Below, piece by piece: positions 8,244-18,400 of a stretch of DNA of 64,000 bases. Within the stretch, counting starts at the first letter, position 1. Each line of letters opens with the position of its first letter. The translations under genes were made by a program, and so were the position numbers. Under the pieces are notes generated by a model. It saw nothing but the letters and a program-made list of their open reading frames with translations, had not been told where the DNA came from and did no database searches. The DNA comes from Acidobacteriota bacterium (GTDB lineage Bacteria > Acidobacteriota > Blastocatellia > Pyrinomonadales > Pyrinomonadaceae), in the NCBI GenBank assembly GCA_016713675.1, contig JADJOS010000005.1:124001-188000 (forward strand), given 5' to 3'.

Positions 8244-9662
8244 TTGAACGATCGCTCTCAGATAAAAACCACGGTTGCGAATATCGCGGATGATGCAGAT
8301 GAAACATCGCCATCGCTCGTTTCCATCCGTGTATCCCCAAACAGCTATTTAACTGCATTTCTGATCGGAACATTCTTCGCAGGCTTCCTCCTATACCTTG
8401 AATTCGACACTTCAGGATTCACGTTGTTCGTAATTTCGTGGATCGTCATTCCTTTTCTCGCATTTTCAGACCGTATCGTTTTTGACGGCAAACGGCTCAC
8501 CCGCACGGGCATTTTGCCGAGATTTTGGGGAGCAATGAACGGTTCGAGGCGTCGATTGCGCATTACCGATATCGAGCAGATCGATACGCAATCTATCAGG
8601 GCATTGAAACGCGGCGGTAATGTCTACTACCGGTATCGCACTGCCATCCGCGGCCGCGATGTCAGTATTGCCATTGCGTCAGGCGGCGAAGACTACCGGC
8701 AGATGATCGGTCGAATATTGCCTTTGGTGCCAGAGAATGTACTTGACAACCGTTCGGTCGAACTTCGTGATTACCTCGCCGACCCGAAAGAGGTGCGGAT
8801 GAAGGCCGCGTTCGCCAAGATACCTGAGGCCGATGTTCTTGCAGGTTCATTTTCGCGGGAAAGAAAAATGATCCGGGACCATACTGACGATACCGTCGAC
8901 CTTCAGCCTGGCGATGTCGAAAAAGCCGAATATCTGCGCCGTCTTGGCAACGAACTGCGGTTGATCGGCCGTCTTCATCAGGCACTTGAATCTTTTCGGC
9001 GCGCTCTCGTTCTAACACCAACCAACGGTAGATTACTATTCGATTTTGCCCGCTGCCTCCATTCGTTTGCCGGCGTCGAACGTGATCGGCGGCTTGGTTT
9101 GAGGTCGATCGCCGCGATGCGCCTTGCCGAGAAGCGAGCAAACGGAGACAGTTATTTGCTTGCCCGACTCGGTGAAGCATATTTCCAGCTTGGTGAATGG
9201 CGTCGGGCCGGGTTCGTATTTCAACGATCGTTAGATGCCGGCGGAAACTTCCTTGCGTCTCGCGGAATGGCGGAGATTGCACTTCGCGAAGGTAAACTTG
9301 CCCACGTCATCCATCAATTTTCTGCCGCGAACCGTGTTGCAGAGTCGCCGGCTCTTCGTCGCTACTCCCGCACCGAGGCTGACTATTTCGCCCGGCTAAA
9401 TGACGATGACGAGTATATGGAGGTCGAGGTGGGCCGAGTCAATCTCCTCGAATCGCTCGAAAACGCAAAAAAGACAGTGCTGCGAATTGCCTCATTTGGA
9501 TTGGTACCGCTGATTTGGGGACTTGTATTTGAAGATTCGTTATTTTCAGATATCGGCTGGGCAGTTACTGCGTTCGCCATTTTGGTCTGGGTCGGCCTGA
9601 TTGTTAGTGTTCGGGGCCTTTCTACCCGAATTCCGTACGATTTAGTAGTATCTGACGTATAG
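8244..9662 (+). CDS. polytopic membrane protein with TPR core
   Basis: 472 residues from a TTG start; no in-frame ATG lies nearby, so the start is uncertain. Two N-terminal helices (YLTAFLIGTFFAGFLLYL and TLFVISWIVIPFLAF) form a hairpin. A PH-like region (FDGKRLTRTGI...IEQIDT) and a helical TPR region (HQALESFRRALVLTPTNG; LARLGEAYFQLGEWRRAGFV) follow, and two helices lie near the C-terminus. The TPR core is probably cytoplasmic. Function unknown. Confidence 0.6.
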   Translation: MNDRSQIKTTVANIADDADETSPSLVSIRVSPNSYLTAFLIGTFFAGFLLYLEFDTSGFTLFVISWIVIPFLAFSDRIVFDGKRLTRTGILPRFWGAMNGSRRRLRITDIEQIDTQSIRALKRGGNVYYRYRTAIRGRDVSIAIASGGEDYRQMIGRILPLVPENVLDNRSVELRDYLADPKEVRMKAAFAKIPEADVLAGSFSRERKMIRDHTDDTVDLQPGDVEKAEYLRRLGNELRLIGRLHQALESFRRALVLTPTNGRLLFDFARCLHSFAGVERDRRLGLRSIAAMRLAEKRANGDSYLLARLGEAYFQLGEWRRAGFVFQRSLDAGGNFLASRGMAEIALREGKLAHVIHQFSAANRVAESPALRRYSRTEADYFARLNDDDEYMEVEVGRVNLLESLENAKKTVLRIASFGLVPLIWGLVFEDSLFSDIGWAVTAFAILVWVGLIVSVRGLSTRIPYDLVVSDV

Positions 9663-9770
9663 GGTTCGGCCTTAAAAATTGGGTTCACAGATCCGGATAG
9701 AATTCGAAGTTTGGGCGTTTGTGTGATTGACGTCACTCTGATTGTTGATTGCTTGGGATAGAGTGTCAGT

Positions 9771-10394
9771 ATGACTAATTATTTTGGATTGAATATGCGG
9801 CAAATAATAAACTCGATCACCGTTTTCGTAATTCTGGCTGTAGGTTTTCTTTTTGTGGACGGCAATACTACGAATGGTCAGCGACTACCCCCAAAAAAAG
9901 CCGAAACGAAAAGGACGATACCGGAGGTCATTATCCTGGCCAAAGGTTCAAAACAAGGACAAGTCACATTCAATCACGTTAAGCACAACGGCGGCGAATA
10001 TAATATCGGCGGCCCGATACTTTGTACCGAGTGTCATCATACCGCTCAGCCAGCGTCTGAACTCGTGCGATTCCCGCCATTGAAGACAGCCTGGCCGGCA
10101 GACCGTACGACAACGCTCACTGCTGAACTGTTCGCAGAAGATCCAGCGAAAGCCGGCGTGGCAAGCTGCCGCGATTGCCACTCGCGTGACGGTGCAAAGC
10201 CAAAATTGCTCGATAAGACCCCGGCCTATGATGATGCCATTACCGGCAAGACCACGAAGTTAACAAACCAGATCGCACTCCATCAGACATGTGACGTCTG
10301 CCATTTCCAAATAGGATTTCGTGTCGCCGGTTCGAAGGCCCCAACTTCCACAAACTGCGCCTCGTGCCATAAAGCGGCGGCAAAGAAACACTGA
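9771..10394 (+). CDS. four-haem periplasmic cytochrome c (cytochrome c3/c7-like)
   Basis: 207 residues. After a signal peptide (QIINSITVFVILAVGFLF) there are four CxxCH haem sites: CTECH at 85-89, CRDCH at 133-137, CDVCH at 174-178 and CASCH at 196-200. The spacing and the HVKHNGG and LHQTCDVCH histidines, which can act as distal ligands, resemble class III (c3/c7) cytochromes. Electron transfer in the periplasm is expected. No partner oxidoreductase is adjacent. An internal ATG (residue 9) is an alternative start that leaves a shorter signal peptide. Confidence 0.88.
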   Translation: MTNYFGLNMRQIINSITVFVILAVGFLFVDGNTTNGQRLPPKKAETKRTIPEVIILAKGSKQGQVTFNHVKHNGGEYNIGGPILCTECHHTAQPASELVRFPPLKTAWPADRTTTLTAELFAEDPAKAGVASCRDCHSRDGAKPKLLDKTPAYDDAITGKTTKLTNQIALHQTCDVCHFQIGFRVAGSKAPTSTNCASCHKAAAKKH

Positions 10395-10422
10395 AATTCG
10401 CTGACCTCATTTCAAAACACAT

Positions 10423-10456
10423 ATGGCACGATGGAAGAGGTCTTCGATCGTGCCAT
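10423..10456. terminator. hairpin between convergent genes
   Basis: Perfect 10-bp stem ATGGCACGAT / ATCGTGCCAT; the 14-base loop can pair further (GAAGA/TCTTC). It lies between the stop of the cytochrome gene and that of the minus-strand ATP-grasp gene. The T-tract is weak, so it may act as a bidirectional terminator or RNA-stabilising hairpin. Confidence 0.5.
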
Positions 10457-10479
10457 CTGTATAATTTATAGCAAGCCCA

Positions 10480-11445
10480 TTAGGCCTTTTCGCTTTTTGC
10501 AACTTCGGCAGGCGGGTTGAGCATTGCTGACCAGCGATATTCCTGAGTCTCCCAACCATCTTTCAACTTCTTGAGAATAAAATCCGTCATATTATCGACG
10601 ATCCAACGGTGGTTCTTTTCGCCAACTGATGCGAGTTCAGCGTCCGGGGCAGGGTTCATGAAGTCGATCGCGTAGGGAATTCCGTCCTTGATGGCGAACT
10701 CAACCGTATTTAGATCATAACCAAGAGCTGTGCAAATGGTCTTTACGTCTTGCTCGACTCTGGCGTGCAATTCAGGGGTTAGATAATCGTCGATATCGAC
10801 ATACTGCATGCCGCTCAAGTATGGTTTCGACGGGTCATACGGCATGATCAACACGTTTTCCTTTCCAACACAATAACATCGAACGAAATGATCGTACTCG
10901 ATGCCTTCCTGCAGGGTCATACAGAGCGTCCCCGAAGCGTTGTATTCCTGCCAAAGCTCCTCAAGCGAGTTGACCTTTGATACATTCTTCCAGCCGCCGC
11001 CGTCGAACGGCTTCAGGAACGATGGGAAGCCGACGTGTTCCACAACTCCTTCCCAATCGATCGGAAATTCGAGATTGCGAAGCGACTCGGGAGTGATGTC
11101 CTTTATGTAGCTATGCTGCGGCAGGAGCACGGTCTTCGGTATCGCAACGCCAAGTTTGGTGGCTAGCGCAAAATTAAAGAACTTGTCGTCCGCTGACCAC
11201 CAAAACGGATTATTGATGATATACGTTCCTTCGAGAGCGAAACGCTTTAACGCCGCACGGTAATACGGCACTTCGTGCGAAATGCGGTCGATTATCACGT
11301 CATAGCGTTTTTTCTCATCGAGAGTGATGCCGCCGATGCTGACCATTTCAGCTATGACTTCGCCGCCGCTCTTCTCATTGATACTTTTGATAATTGATTC
11401 GGGAAACGTAACTTCGCGTCCCGCTAGAATTCCTACTTTCTTCAT
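10480..11445 (-). CDS. ATP-grasp domain protein (RimK-like order)
   Basis: 321 residues in conventional ATP-grasp order. An N-terminal pre-ATP-grasp region begins MKKVGILAGRE. The nucleotide-binding lysine and Gly-rich loop follow (FLKPFDGGGWKNV, about 185-197), then the C-terminal metal-binding carboxylate segment (VEFAIKDGIPYAIDFMNPAP). ATP-grasp enzymes join a carboxylate to an amine or thiol through an acyl-phosphate; the substrates here cannot be read. AGGAAGG precedes the ATG. It is divergent from two small membrane-protein genes and lies 2.6 kb from a second, permuted ATP-grasp gene with PspA between, which suggests a shared pathway. Confidence 0.8.
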   Translation of the reverse strand: MKKVGILAGREVTFPESIIKSINEKSGGEVIAEMVSIGGITLDEKKRYDVIIDRISHEVPYYRAALKRFALEGTYIINNPFWWSADDKFFNFALATKLGVAIPKTVLLPQHSYIKDITPESLRNLEFPIDWEGVVEHVGFPSFLKPFDGGGWKNVSKVNSLEELWQEYNASGTLCMTLQEGIEYDHFVRCYCVGKENVLIMPYDPSKPYLSGMQYVDIDDYLTPELHARVEQDVKTICTALGYDLNTVEFAIKDGIPYAIDFMNPAPDAELASVGEKNHRWIVDNMTDFILKKLKDGWETQEYRWSAMLNPPAEVAKSEKA

Positions 11446-11699
11446 TAAATTGCCTTCCTGATTATATAATCGTCAGTTAAAAACCTTCCGGTGCGTTCCT
11501 CGGCTATTGCGAGAAACACATAGTTTAGTTTAGAAAATTCAGCGAAACAAGCTAGTTGCGGATTGCAACAGAAAATACTTTCATAGGAGTCGAAAAAATG
11601 TGAGCCAATTCTCGCCGTTTTGTCGCATTTGTTTACAAGCGAAGATCTGATGATAAGGTCGATCTCCGCTCGTGAAGGATACAAATTGAAGGAGAAAGA

Positions 11700-11876
11700 A
11701 TGTATACAATAATTTCATTAACAATAATTGTGATTGTCGCTATCCTGGGCTTCATTCTGACGGTTCTGAACAAGCGTCGGATGGAAAAAGGTCTGGGCAG
11801 GAAGGTCGACAAACTAGAGGCCAACTCGATAAGCAATTGGATGGCGGTTGCTGAATCCGAAGAGCGTAGAAAATAA
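11700..11876 (+). CDS. 58-residue single-pass membrane protein
   Basis: A short reading frame with a clear GAAGGAG ribosome binding site 4 bases ahead of its ATG. The peptide starts MYTIISLTIIVIVAILGF, one membrane helix of about 20 residues, followed by a basic then mixed-charge cytoplasmic tail (KRRMEKGLGRKVDKLE). It is 21 bases upstream of another small membrane protein. No family recognised; the layout recalls small PspB-like partners of PspA, but there is no sequence proof. Confidence 0.6.
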   Translation: MYTIISLTIIVIVAILGFILTVLNKRRMEKGLGRKVDKLEANSISNWMAVAESEERRK

Positions 11877-11897
11877 GAAAGGACCTAATCAAGAACT

Positions 11898-12128
11898 ATG
11901 TTTCACCAGAGAAATATCGTGTGGGGATATACCATACTTGCAGCGCTCACAGCGCTAGCGATCTCGGGGGCGGTGGGATCGGTAATTGTTTCATTACTGA
12001 TCGTCACCATCATTTCAATGCCCGTCATCTTTGTGATCAAAAAGATCTTTCCGGCTCCGGATTGGTATAAAAATGAGAACGAAAAAACAGGAATGACGAG
12101 TATGAATATCTCGTCACGCGACGAATAG
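11898..12128 (+). CDS. 76-residue two-helix membrane protein
   Basis: Two hydrophobic segments (IVWGYTILAALTALAISG and VGSVIVSLLIVTIISMPVIFV), then a polar tail (IKKIFPAPDWYKNENEK). AAAGGACC lies upstream of the ATG. It forms a two-gene unit with the preceding 58-residue protein, and its stop codon abuts the stop of the convergent coiled-coil gene. Family unknown. The position beside PspA suggests an envelope-stress role by context only. Confidence 0.55.
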   Translation: MFHQRNIVWGYTILAALTALAISGAVGSVIVSLLIVTIISMPVIFVIKKIFPAPDWYKNENEKTGMTSMNISSRDE

Positions 12129-12977
12129 TTATTTTACACCAGGCAGGAGCTCATAATTTCCCATCTCACGATTGTAGGAGTCCAAAGCTCCGACCGAGTC
12201 GGCCGTGGCATCGAGCATTTGTTTGGTCATTGCGATCGAATCGGAGAGCTGCTCGAAATCAAGAAGTGAGAACTTCTCCGGTGTAGAAATGGTCACGATC
12301 TCGTCGTTCAGATAGCTGAAGAAGTTTTCGATCGACTGCAATTGCCCTTCGACCAATTTGACGCTCTTTTCGATCTCGTCGAACGAAGCGATGCGGCGTT
12401 TGAGGATCTCAACGTTTGTCTGCTGAATGCGTTTGGTCTTATCGTCGCCGGCACTTTCCATTGCTCGAAATGCCTGTGACAACTGGTTGTGGACCGCTTG
12501 TCGGTTAATGGTCTTGAGATGCTGTTTGCGGCGGCGATAGACGTCGAGCAGATCGACGAAATCTTCCCAACGTTGATCAAGGGCCGTTAGATTTGACGGA
12601 AGACTTCCAACGCCTGCGAATTTCTTGTAATTATCCTGTATTTTGTTCTTCAGCCAACGCAGATATTCTACGGCTTCCCGTTCACGAGGCGTGAACGATT
12701 TGATCAGTCCCTCGCGATTGGCAACATGAGCCTCAAGCAACTTTTGGTGATGTCGCTTGTTAACGATCTGGCGATAGGACGGGAGTTGCGGCACAACGAC
12801 CAGATATATCGCCTCAGCGACCAAGGCGATCAATAGTGGGATAACGCTCAGTGAAAAGACCGCAGCCGCCAGAAAACCGGCGAGAGCCCAAAAATTAATG
12901 AGTTCTTTTGCCGCTTCTTTGGCATAGCTCGTATTAAATCTCTCGATCTCCTGCCGGTATTTTGCGATATCTGCCAT
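12129..12977 (-). CDS. membrane coiled-coil protein, partner of PspA
   Basis: 282 residues. A short amphipathic N-terminus is followed by a hydrophobic hairpin (about 28-62: FWALAGFLAAAVFSLSVIPL, then ALVAEAIYLVVVP), then a long largely helical domain rich in Glu/Lys/Gln (about 75-270) with likely coiled coils (VEILKRRIASFDEIEKSVKL). It is 54 bases downstream of the PspA gene on the same strand, so they are probably one transcript. No family recognised; it could be a membrane anchor or receptor for PspA assemblies (inference). Confidence 0.6.
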   Translation of the reverse strand: MADIAKYRQEIERFNTSYAKEAAKELINFWALAGFLAAAVFSLSVIPLLIALVAEAIYLVVVPQLPSYRQIVNKRHHQKLLEAHVANREGLIKSFTPREREAVEYLRWLKNKIQDNYKKFAGVGSLPSNLTALDQRWEDFVDLLDVYRRRKQHLKTINRQAVHNQLSQAFRAMESAGDDKTKRIQQTNVEILKRRIASFDEIEKSVKLVEGQLQSIENFFSYLNDEIVTISTPEKFSLLDFEQLSDSIAMTKQMLDATADSVGALDSYNREMGNYELLPGVK

Positions 12978-13031
12978 ATCAAACTAACGTGGGTAACTTC
13001 TCGCTCAATGCGTTTCTTTCGACTTTATTAC

Positions 13032-13808
13032 TTAGTTCGATTGACTTGTCTCGTTAACGATCACTTGGTCGAGCACATCAGCCTCGGCAACGTCGTTGCC
13101 AGCCTCGATCTGTTTACTCGGAGCCGGCGTTCCTGCACCGAGCATTCCCATCGATTGCTTATATTCAAGGAGTTTGTCCTGCAGTTGGATATCCATCGCT
13201 TCACGTTCGATGTCCTGCATCTGGGCATCGACGGAGCTTGAACCAAGCTGAAGTTTCGCTTCGGCGGCGGCAACACGGCGGTCGATCTTTTCGCGCATCT
13301 CGTTGAATGTCGATGAATCGTCGCCGATGTTGAAGGTGTCCATCGTCTGAGCGAGCTGTTCCTGCAGTTTCGCCTGCTTTGAAGCACTGATAAGCTGCAT
13401 CGCCTCAGCAGTGCGCTTTTTCATATTGAGAACGTAATTGTCGCGGGCCTTAAGAGCCTGTTTGGAAGCGACCTGGGCGTGTTCGGCCTGAACTTCGGTC
13501 CGCTGGAGGTCCAACTGTGCCTGCTGTAGTTGACCGATGTATGCGGTCGCGATATCGTCGCGGCCCATTTTGACCGAGGCTTTGATCTTCGAATCGAGAT
13601 CGACAACTTGTGTCGAAAGATTCTCTTTCTGTTTGAGCAAAAGCCGTTCGGTAGCCATCACTTGGGCGACCGAATTATTTAACTCAGGCACGCGGTCACG
13701 CATGTCGCGGATCGTCTGCTGCAGCACCAATTCGGGGTTCTCAATTTTATCAAGTGCAGCACCTGTACTCGCAAAAAATACTCGTTTTAATCTTGCCCAC
13801 AATCCCAT
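13032..13808 (-). CDS. pspA: PspA/IM30 (ESCRT-III-like) membrane-protecting protein
   Basis: 258 residues. The N-terminus MGLWARLKRVFFASTGAALDK is the amphipathic helix plus linker typical of PspA/Vipp1, followed by ENPELVLQQTIRDMRDRVPELNNSVA and long helices with few prolines. Known members polymerise on stressed membranes and seal or remodel them. The C-terminal tail (about 220-258) is short and acidic, differing from Vipp1. A GAGGAG lies 16 bases ahead of the ATG. Located between an ATP-grasp gene (divergent) and a membrane coiled-coil gene (same strand). No PspF or PspC is present in the window. Confidence 0.9.
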   Translation of the reverse strand: MGLWARLKRVFFASTGAALDKIENPELVLQQTIRDMRDRVPELNNSVAQVMATERLLLKQKENLSTQVVDLDSKIKASVKMGRDDIATAYIGQLQQAQLDLQRTEVQAEHAQVASKQALKARDNYVLNMKKRTAEAMQLISASKQAKLQEQLAQTMDTFNIGDDSSTFNEMREKIDRRVAAAEAKLQLGSSSVDAQMQDIEREAMDIQLQDKLLEYKQSMGMLGAGTPAPSKQIEAGNDVAEADVLDQVIVNETSQSN

Positions 13809-14017
13809 TTTATCTAACGGCTCCTCAAAAAAGTTTTACGCAACAACTTCTTGCCAACAACCTTACGACAGCAAAATATCCAAAGTTGCAAATTCCGATT
13901 TAGTATAACAGGAAAATCGATTTATGAAAGATAAATCAAACAGTTAGCGGGTTACAAAATTTGGTTTTTACTTGAAGTGGTTTACAGTTATCTCGCAGTG
14001 TCAAATTTTTCAATACG

Positions 14018-15370
14018 ATGTCAGATTCCCTTGAAATCGTCGTCAACGAACTCGACCGGAAATTACTTAACGAACACCGGTTCGACTCTGCTTTGTTTGA
14101 GGAGTTAACGGCGATCCAGCGATCTTCAGGAATTCTTCACGGCGAGCGGCCAATTTGTCCGTTTCTCCGGCCATTCTTCCTTGCCGAATCGAAGTATAGA
14201 TCGATCCAGAATGCTGCCGCATCGGTCTATAGTGCGTTTGGTGCTCTCACCAACGCGGCGCTTGCCGATGACCTTATTCTCGCGGAACTGGGCGTTTCGG
14301 AGAAGGAGGCGAGATGGGCCCGACTAGACCCTCGGTACTTGGACGTTTCAATAAACAGCCGGCTTGACACTTTTTTGTCGTCGAGCGGCTTTGCGTTTCT
14401 CGAATACAACGGCGAAAACCCTGCCGGTATTGGAGATCAAGAATCGCTCGAGCGGCTATTCACGCATATTCCGACAGTCCGACAATTCTTGAAAGACACC
14501 GAACATTATTTTCCTCAGCCGCAGATCAAATTGCTCGATGCACTTGATCAGGCGTATCGCGAATATGGCGGTTTGAAGGAGCGGCCAAATATTGCGATCG
14601 TGGATTGGGCCGGAGTCTCGACCGGAGCTGAATTTGAGATATTGAAGGATCATTTCGAAGCTCAAGGCTATCCGACCAGGATCTGCGATCCAACGGACCT
14701 CGATTATTTTGACGGCTCACTCGTATCCGGCGATTTTGAGATCGATGTCTTCTTTAAGCGAGTGATCATTCATGAGTTTTTAGACCGATTTGACGAACAG
14801 CATCCAGTATATCAGGCGATCACTGAAGGCAATGTCTGCATGGCTAATTCGTTCCGGTCAAAGATCCCGCATAAAAAGGCCGGGCTTGCGATACTCACAG
14901 ACGAAAGATACAGCGATCTCTTCGATGCTGACGAACTGGCGGCGATCGCACTGCACGTTCCGTGGACACGAAACGTTCGTCACTGCAGAACGACGTATAG
15001 AGGTGAGGCCGTCGATCTGGTCGAGTTCGTGCGAGCAGAGCGAGAGCGTTTCGTGCTTAAGCCGAACGATGATTATGGCGGAAAGGGAATCAGCTTTGGA
15101 TGGGAAAGCTCAGTCTCAGAATGGGATGACGCTATCAGCAGAGCACTCTCGGCACATTATGTTGTTCAGGAACGGGTGCCGGTCGAAAAAGTTGATATTC
15201 CTGTGTATGTAGACGGCGAAGCAAGAATGGAATCGATGACGGTCGATTTTGATCCGTTCCTTTTTCGCGGTGTTGTTGAGGGCGGGATGGTCCGTCTCGC
15301 GGCGGGTTCACTTGTAAATATTTCATCGGGCGGAGCTGAAACGGCTTTGGCGATATTGAAAGGATATTGA
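14018..15370 (+). CDS. circularly permuted ATP-grasp protein
   Basis: 450 residues. The metal-binding-type segment FLEYNGENPAGIG (about 128-140) precedes the nucleotide-binding FVLKPNDDYGGKGI (about 345-358), the reverse of the normal ATP-grasp order. This points to the circularly permuted class related to glutathionylspermidine-synthetase-like proteins. The end, LVNISSGGAETALAI, is also typical of that class. It would ligate a carboxylate to an amine using ATP; substrate unknown. It reads divergently from PspA. PspA-family and glutathionylspermidine-synthase-like genes also occur together in the E. coli yjf operon (YjfJ, YjfC), which supports a functional link. Confidence 0.75.
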   Translation: MSDSLEIVVNELDRKLLNEHRFDSALFEELTAIQRSSGILHGERPICPFLRPFFLAESKYRSIQNAAASVYSAFGALTNAALADDLILAELGVSEKEARWARLDPRYLDVSINSRLDTFLSSSGFAFLEYNGENPAGIGDQESLERLFTHIPTVRQFLKDTEHYFPQPQIKLLDALDQAYREYGGLKERPNIAIVDWAGVSTGAEFEILKDHFEAQGYPTRICDPTDLDYFDGSLVSGDFEIDVFFKRVIIHEFLDRFDEQHPVYQAITEGNVCMANSFRSKIPHKKAGLAILTDERYSDLFDADELAAIALHVPWTRNVRHCRTTYRGEAVDLVEFVRAERERFVLKPNDDYGGKGISFGWESSVSEWDDAISRALSAHYVVQERVPVEKVDIPVYVDGEARMESMTVDFDPFLFRGVVEGGMVRLAAGSLVNISSGGAETALAILKGY

Positions 15371-15462
15371 TCCAACGCAAGTTTTGCCGGCTCTGCGCGT
15401 TCCGAAAACAGAAGTGAACGGCCCGTTTGGCCGCAAAGACGTATTTTAGGATGATGACGACA

Positions 15463-18400
15463 ATGAAAAAACTAATATCTTGGGTCTTATTGTTAACAAT
15501 ATATTTCGGCCATATTGCTCCTGTTTATCTAACGGCAAATGCTCAGGTTGTTGGAAAAGCGATGAATGAAAAGATGAAAAATGTACCCGACGGGCTGAAA
15601 TTTCGTCTCTCTGAAGGTGTCGAAGGAGCCGAAACTCGCATCAAGCAGCAGCTTGCCGCGACCGATCCACTTAGCGAAAGCGACACGAACGGATTGCTCA
15701 AGCGAATTCCCGAGATCAAATCTACGACAGATGACAAGACCGAATTCACAAAACGCATCGGCACGCTTCCCGCGCCCAAGACCGGAAACAAGATCCCGGT
15801 CAAATTTCCGTCCGACGAACAGCGCGCGCCGTTGAATGTGAATCCGAGCACTGATGCTCTGCAAGTTATTCGGTATTCGCCGGAAGGCGAGATTCCGCTT
15901 GCTCCCGATCTGAGCGTGACATTCTCGCAGCCGATGGTTGCGGTCACTTCTCAGGACGAAGCGGCGAAATACGCGCCGGTCGAACTGTCGCCGCAGGTCG
16001 AAGGAAACTGGCGTTGGCTGGGCACAAAGACGTTGATGTTCGATACGACAAAGCGTTTCCCGATGGCGACGAAATTCACTGCTCGCGTTCCCGCAGGAAC
16101 AAAATCTGCGACCGGCCAGGCAACAACGAAAGACGTTATATGGACATTCACGACACCACCTCCAAAGCTCGAAACGATGATCCCGAACGGCGGAACGACC
16201 CGTCGAAATGCACTGATGTACGCTCAGTTCGATCAAGAGATCAACCCGGAGGCAGTGCTTCGCACGACGTTCGTTACAGGCGGCGGAAAGCGGCTTCCGA
16301 TCAGACTTGCTACGCAGGCAGAGATCGATGCGGACAGCAGCATCTCATACTATTCAAAACAAGCTCAGCCAAAGCGTTGGATGGCGTTTCGTGCAGTTAC
16401 AAGTGAAGGAACGACTGAGAACGCGTTGCCCGCTGCTTCGTCCATCGTTGTCACATTCGACAAAGGCACGCCCTCGGCCGAAGGTCCTTTGACGACCGTC
16501 AAGCCTCAGACGTACAGCTATTCGACGTTCGGTCCGATGACATTTAACGGCGGATGGTGCGGATGGCGGGAGAACAAGAACTGCACGCCGTTCGAAACCT
16601 GGTATCTCGAGTTCAGCAACGCGATCGACGCCGCGAAGTTTGCCAATGAATCGATCCGGATCGAACCGGCAGTCGAAGGGCTGAACATTTATCCGTCGGG
16701 CAATTACGTCTATATTCAGGGTTACAAAAAGGGAAGTACGACCTATAAGATCACGGTCAATAGCTCGATCCTTGATATCTACGGCCAGCTTCTTAGCAAG
16801 CCTGGAACTGCGACGATAAAGGTCGGCCAGGCCGCACAAAACCTTTATGCGCAGGGCGGCTACATGTCTGTACTCGACCCGACCGCGAAGCCCACTTTTT
16901 CGATATTTTCGACAAATCATAAGTCGGTCAAGGTGCGGCTCTATGACGTAACGCCCCAAGACTGGCATCAGTTTCAGGAATATGTTAAACGGCTAAACTA
17001 CGACGACAATCAGCGTCCTAAGATCCCGGGGCGAGTTGTTTCGGACAAGATCGTTGAGATCTCCAGTAAACCGGACGAAATGGTCGAAACGCGGATCGAT
17101 ATCTCGGCGGCACTTGACGGCGGATTTGGCAATGTTATCGTTGACATCGAACCAACCGTCAGACGCGATAAATACGATAGAACCAGGATCTTTACATGGC
17201 TACAATCAACGCAGATTGGGCTCGATGCCTTTGTTGATAACAATGAACTCGTCGGATTCGCAACCGAGCTAAAAACCGGAAAACCCATTCCCGGAGTCGA
17301 CCTTTCGATCTACCCGAACGGTAATTCCGCGAGCGGCAGCGTAGCTGTCGTAGAGCCGGGAATCATTGAACGGCTTTGGAATTGGGTTGCCGGCGGCCCA
17401 AATGCCGGTGAAATAGAATCGATCGATACCGACGGTACCGAATCCACTACTGAAACTGTCCCGGAGGCTCAAACCAATCGAACCGGTGAGAATGGCATTT
17501 TGCGGCTCCAACTCGCAAGCGAGCAGACACCGAAGGGCATGAATCTTCTTATTGCCAAACGCGGCAAAGACACCGCGTTTTTACCCGAGAACACTGATTA
17601 CTATTGGCAGGACCGAGGAAATTGGTACAAAAAGAGTGAATACGATCAGCTGCGTTGGTTCGTATTTAACGACCGCAATCTATATAAACCGAAAGAAGAG
17701 GTCGCGATCAAGGGTTACATCCGTAAGATCACAGGCGGTAAACTCGGCGATGTCGAGGGACTGGGCGATGCGGCAAACGGCATCTCGTATTCCGTCAAGG
17801 ATCCGCGGAATAATGAGATCGCGAAAGGCACGACCAACTTAAATGCGTTCGGAGCGTTCGATCTCAAGTTCTCGCTGCCCGATAACGCAAATCTTGGATA
17901 TGCTCGCGTCGATCTCACAACCGATACCAGTGTTTACGGCGGCGGAAGCTATTCACATCAGTTTCAAATACAGGAATTTCGACGTCCCGAGTTTGAGGTT
18001 ACCGCAAAGGTCGAATCCGAAGCCCCGCACTTTGTCGGCGGCAAGGCACTGCTTTCGGTTGAAGGGAAATATTACGCTGGCGGCGGTCTTGCAAACGCTG
18101 ACGCAAACTGGACCGTAACGGCTTCGCCAACGAACTACACCCCGCCGAATCGCGGTGATTATACGTTCGGCACCTGGACGCCATGGTGGGGACGCTACGA
18201 CTTTGGCGAATTCGGACGCGGCGGGTATGGCGGCGGTTCGTCGCAATCATTCAAAGGCGTCACAGATGCGAGCGGCAAACACCTGATCAAGATCGATTTT
18301 GAATCCGTAAAGCCTTCGCGGCCGTACACGGTTTCCGCTGCTGCTTCGGTACAGGATGTTAACCGTCAGACATGGTCGGCTTCGACATCGCTGCTCGTGC

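Noticed and set aside
8662..9282. 206-residue minus-strand frame opposite the TPR membrane protein
   Set aside because: Antisense shadow with unstructured composition; the plus-strand gene has membrane helices and TPRs.
9728..9735. TGACGTCA palindrome upstream of the cytochrome gene as an operator
   Set aside because: An 8-base palindrome is expected by chance about once per window of this size and no second copy is nearby.
13839..13860. Sigma-54 promoter upstream of pspA (TTGGCA...TTGCG)
   Set aside because: The GG and GC elements are two bases too far apart for a -24/-12 promoter, and no PspF-like activator is in the window.
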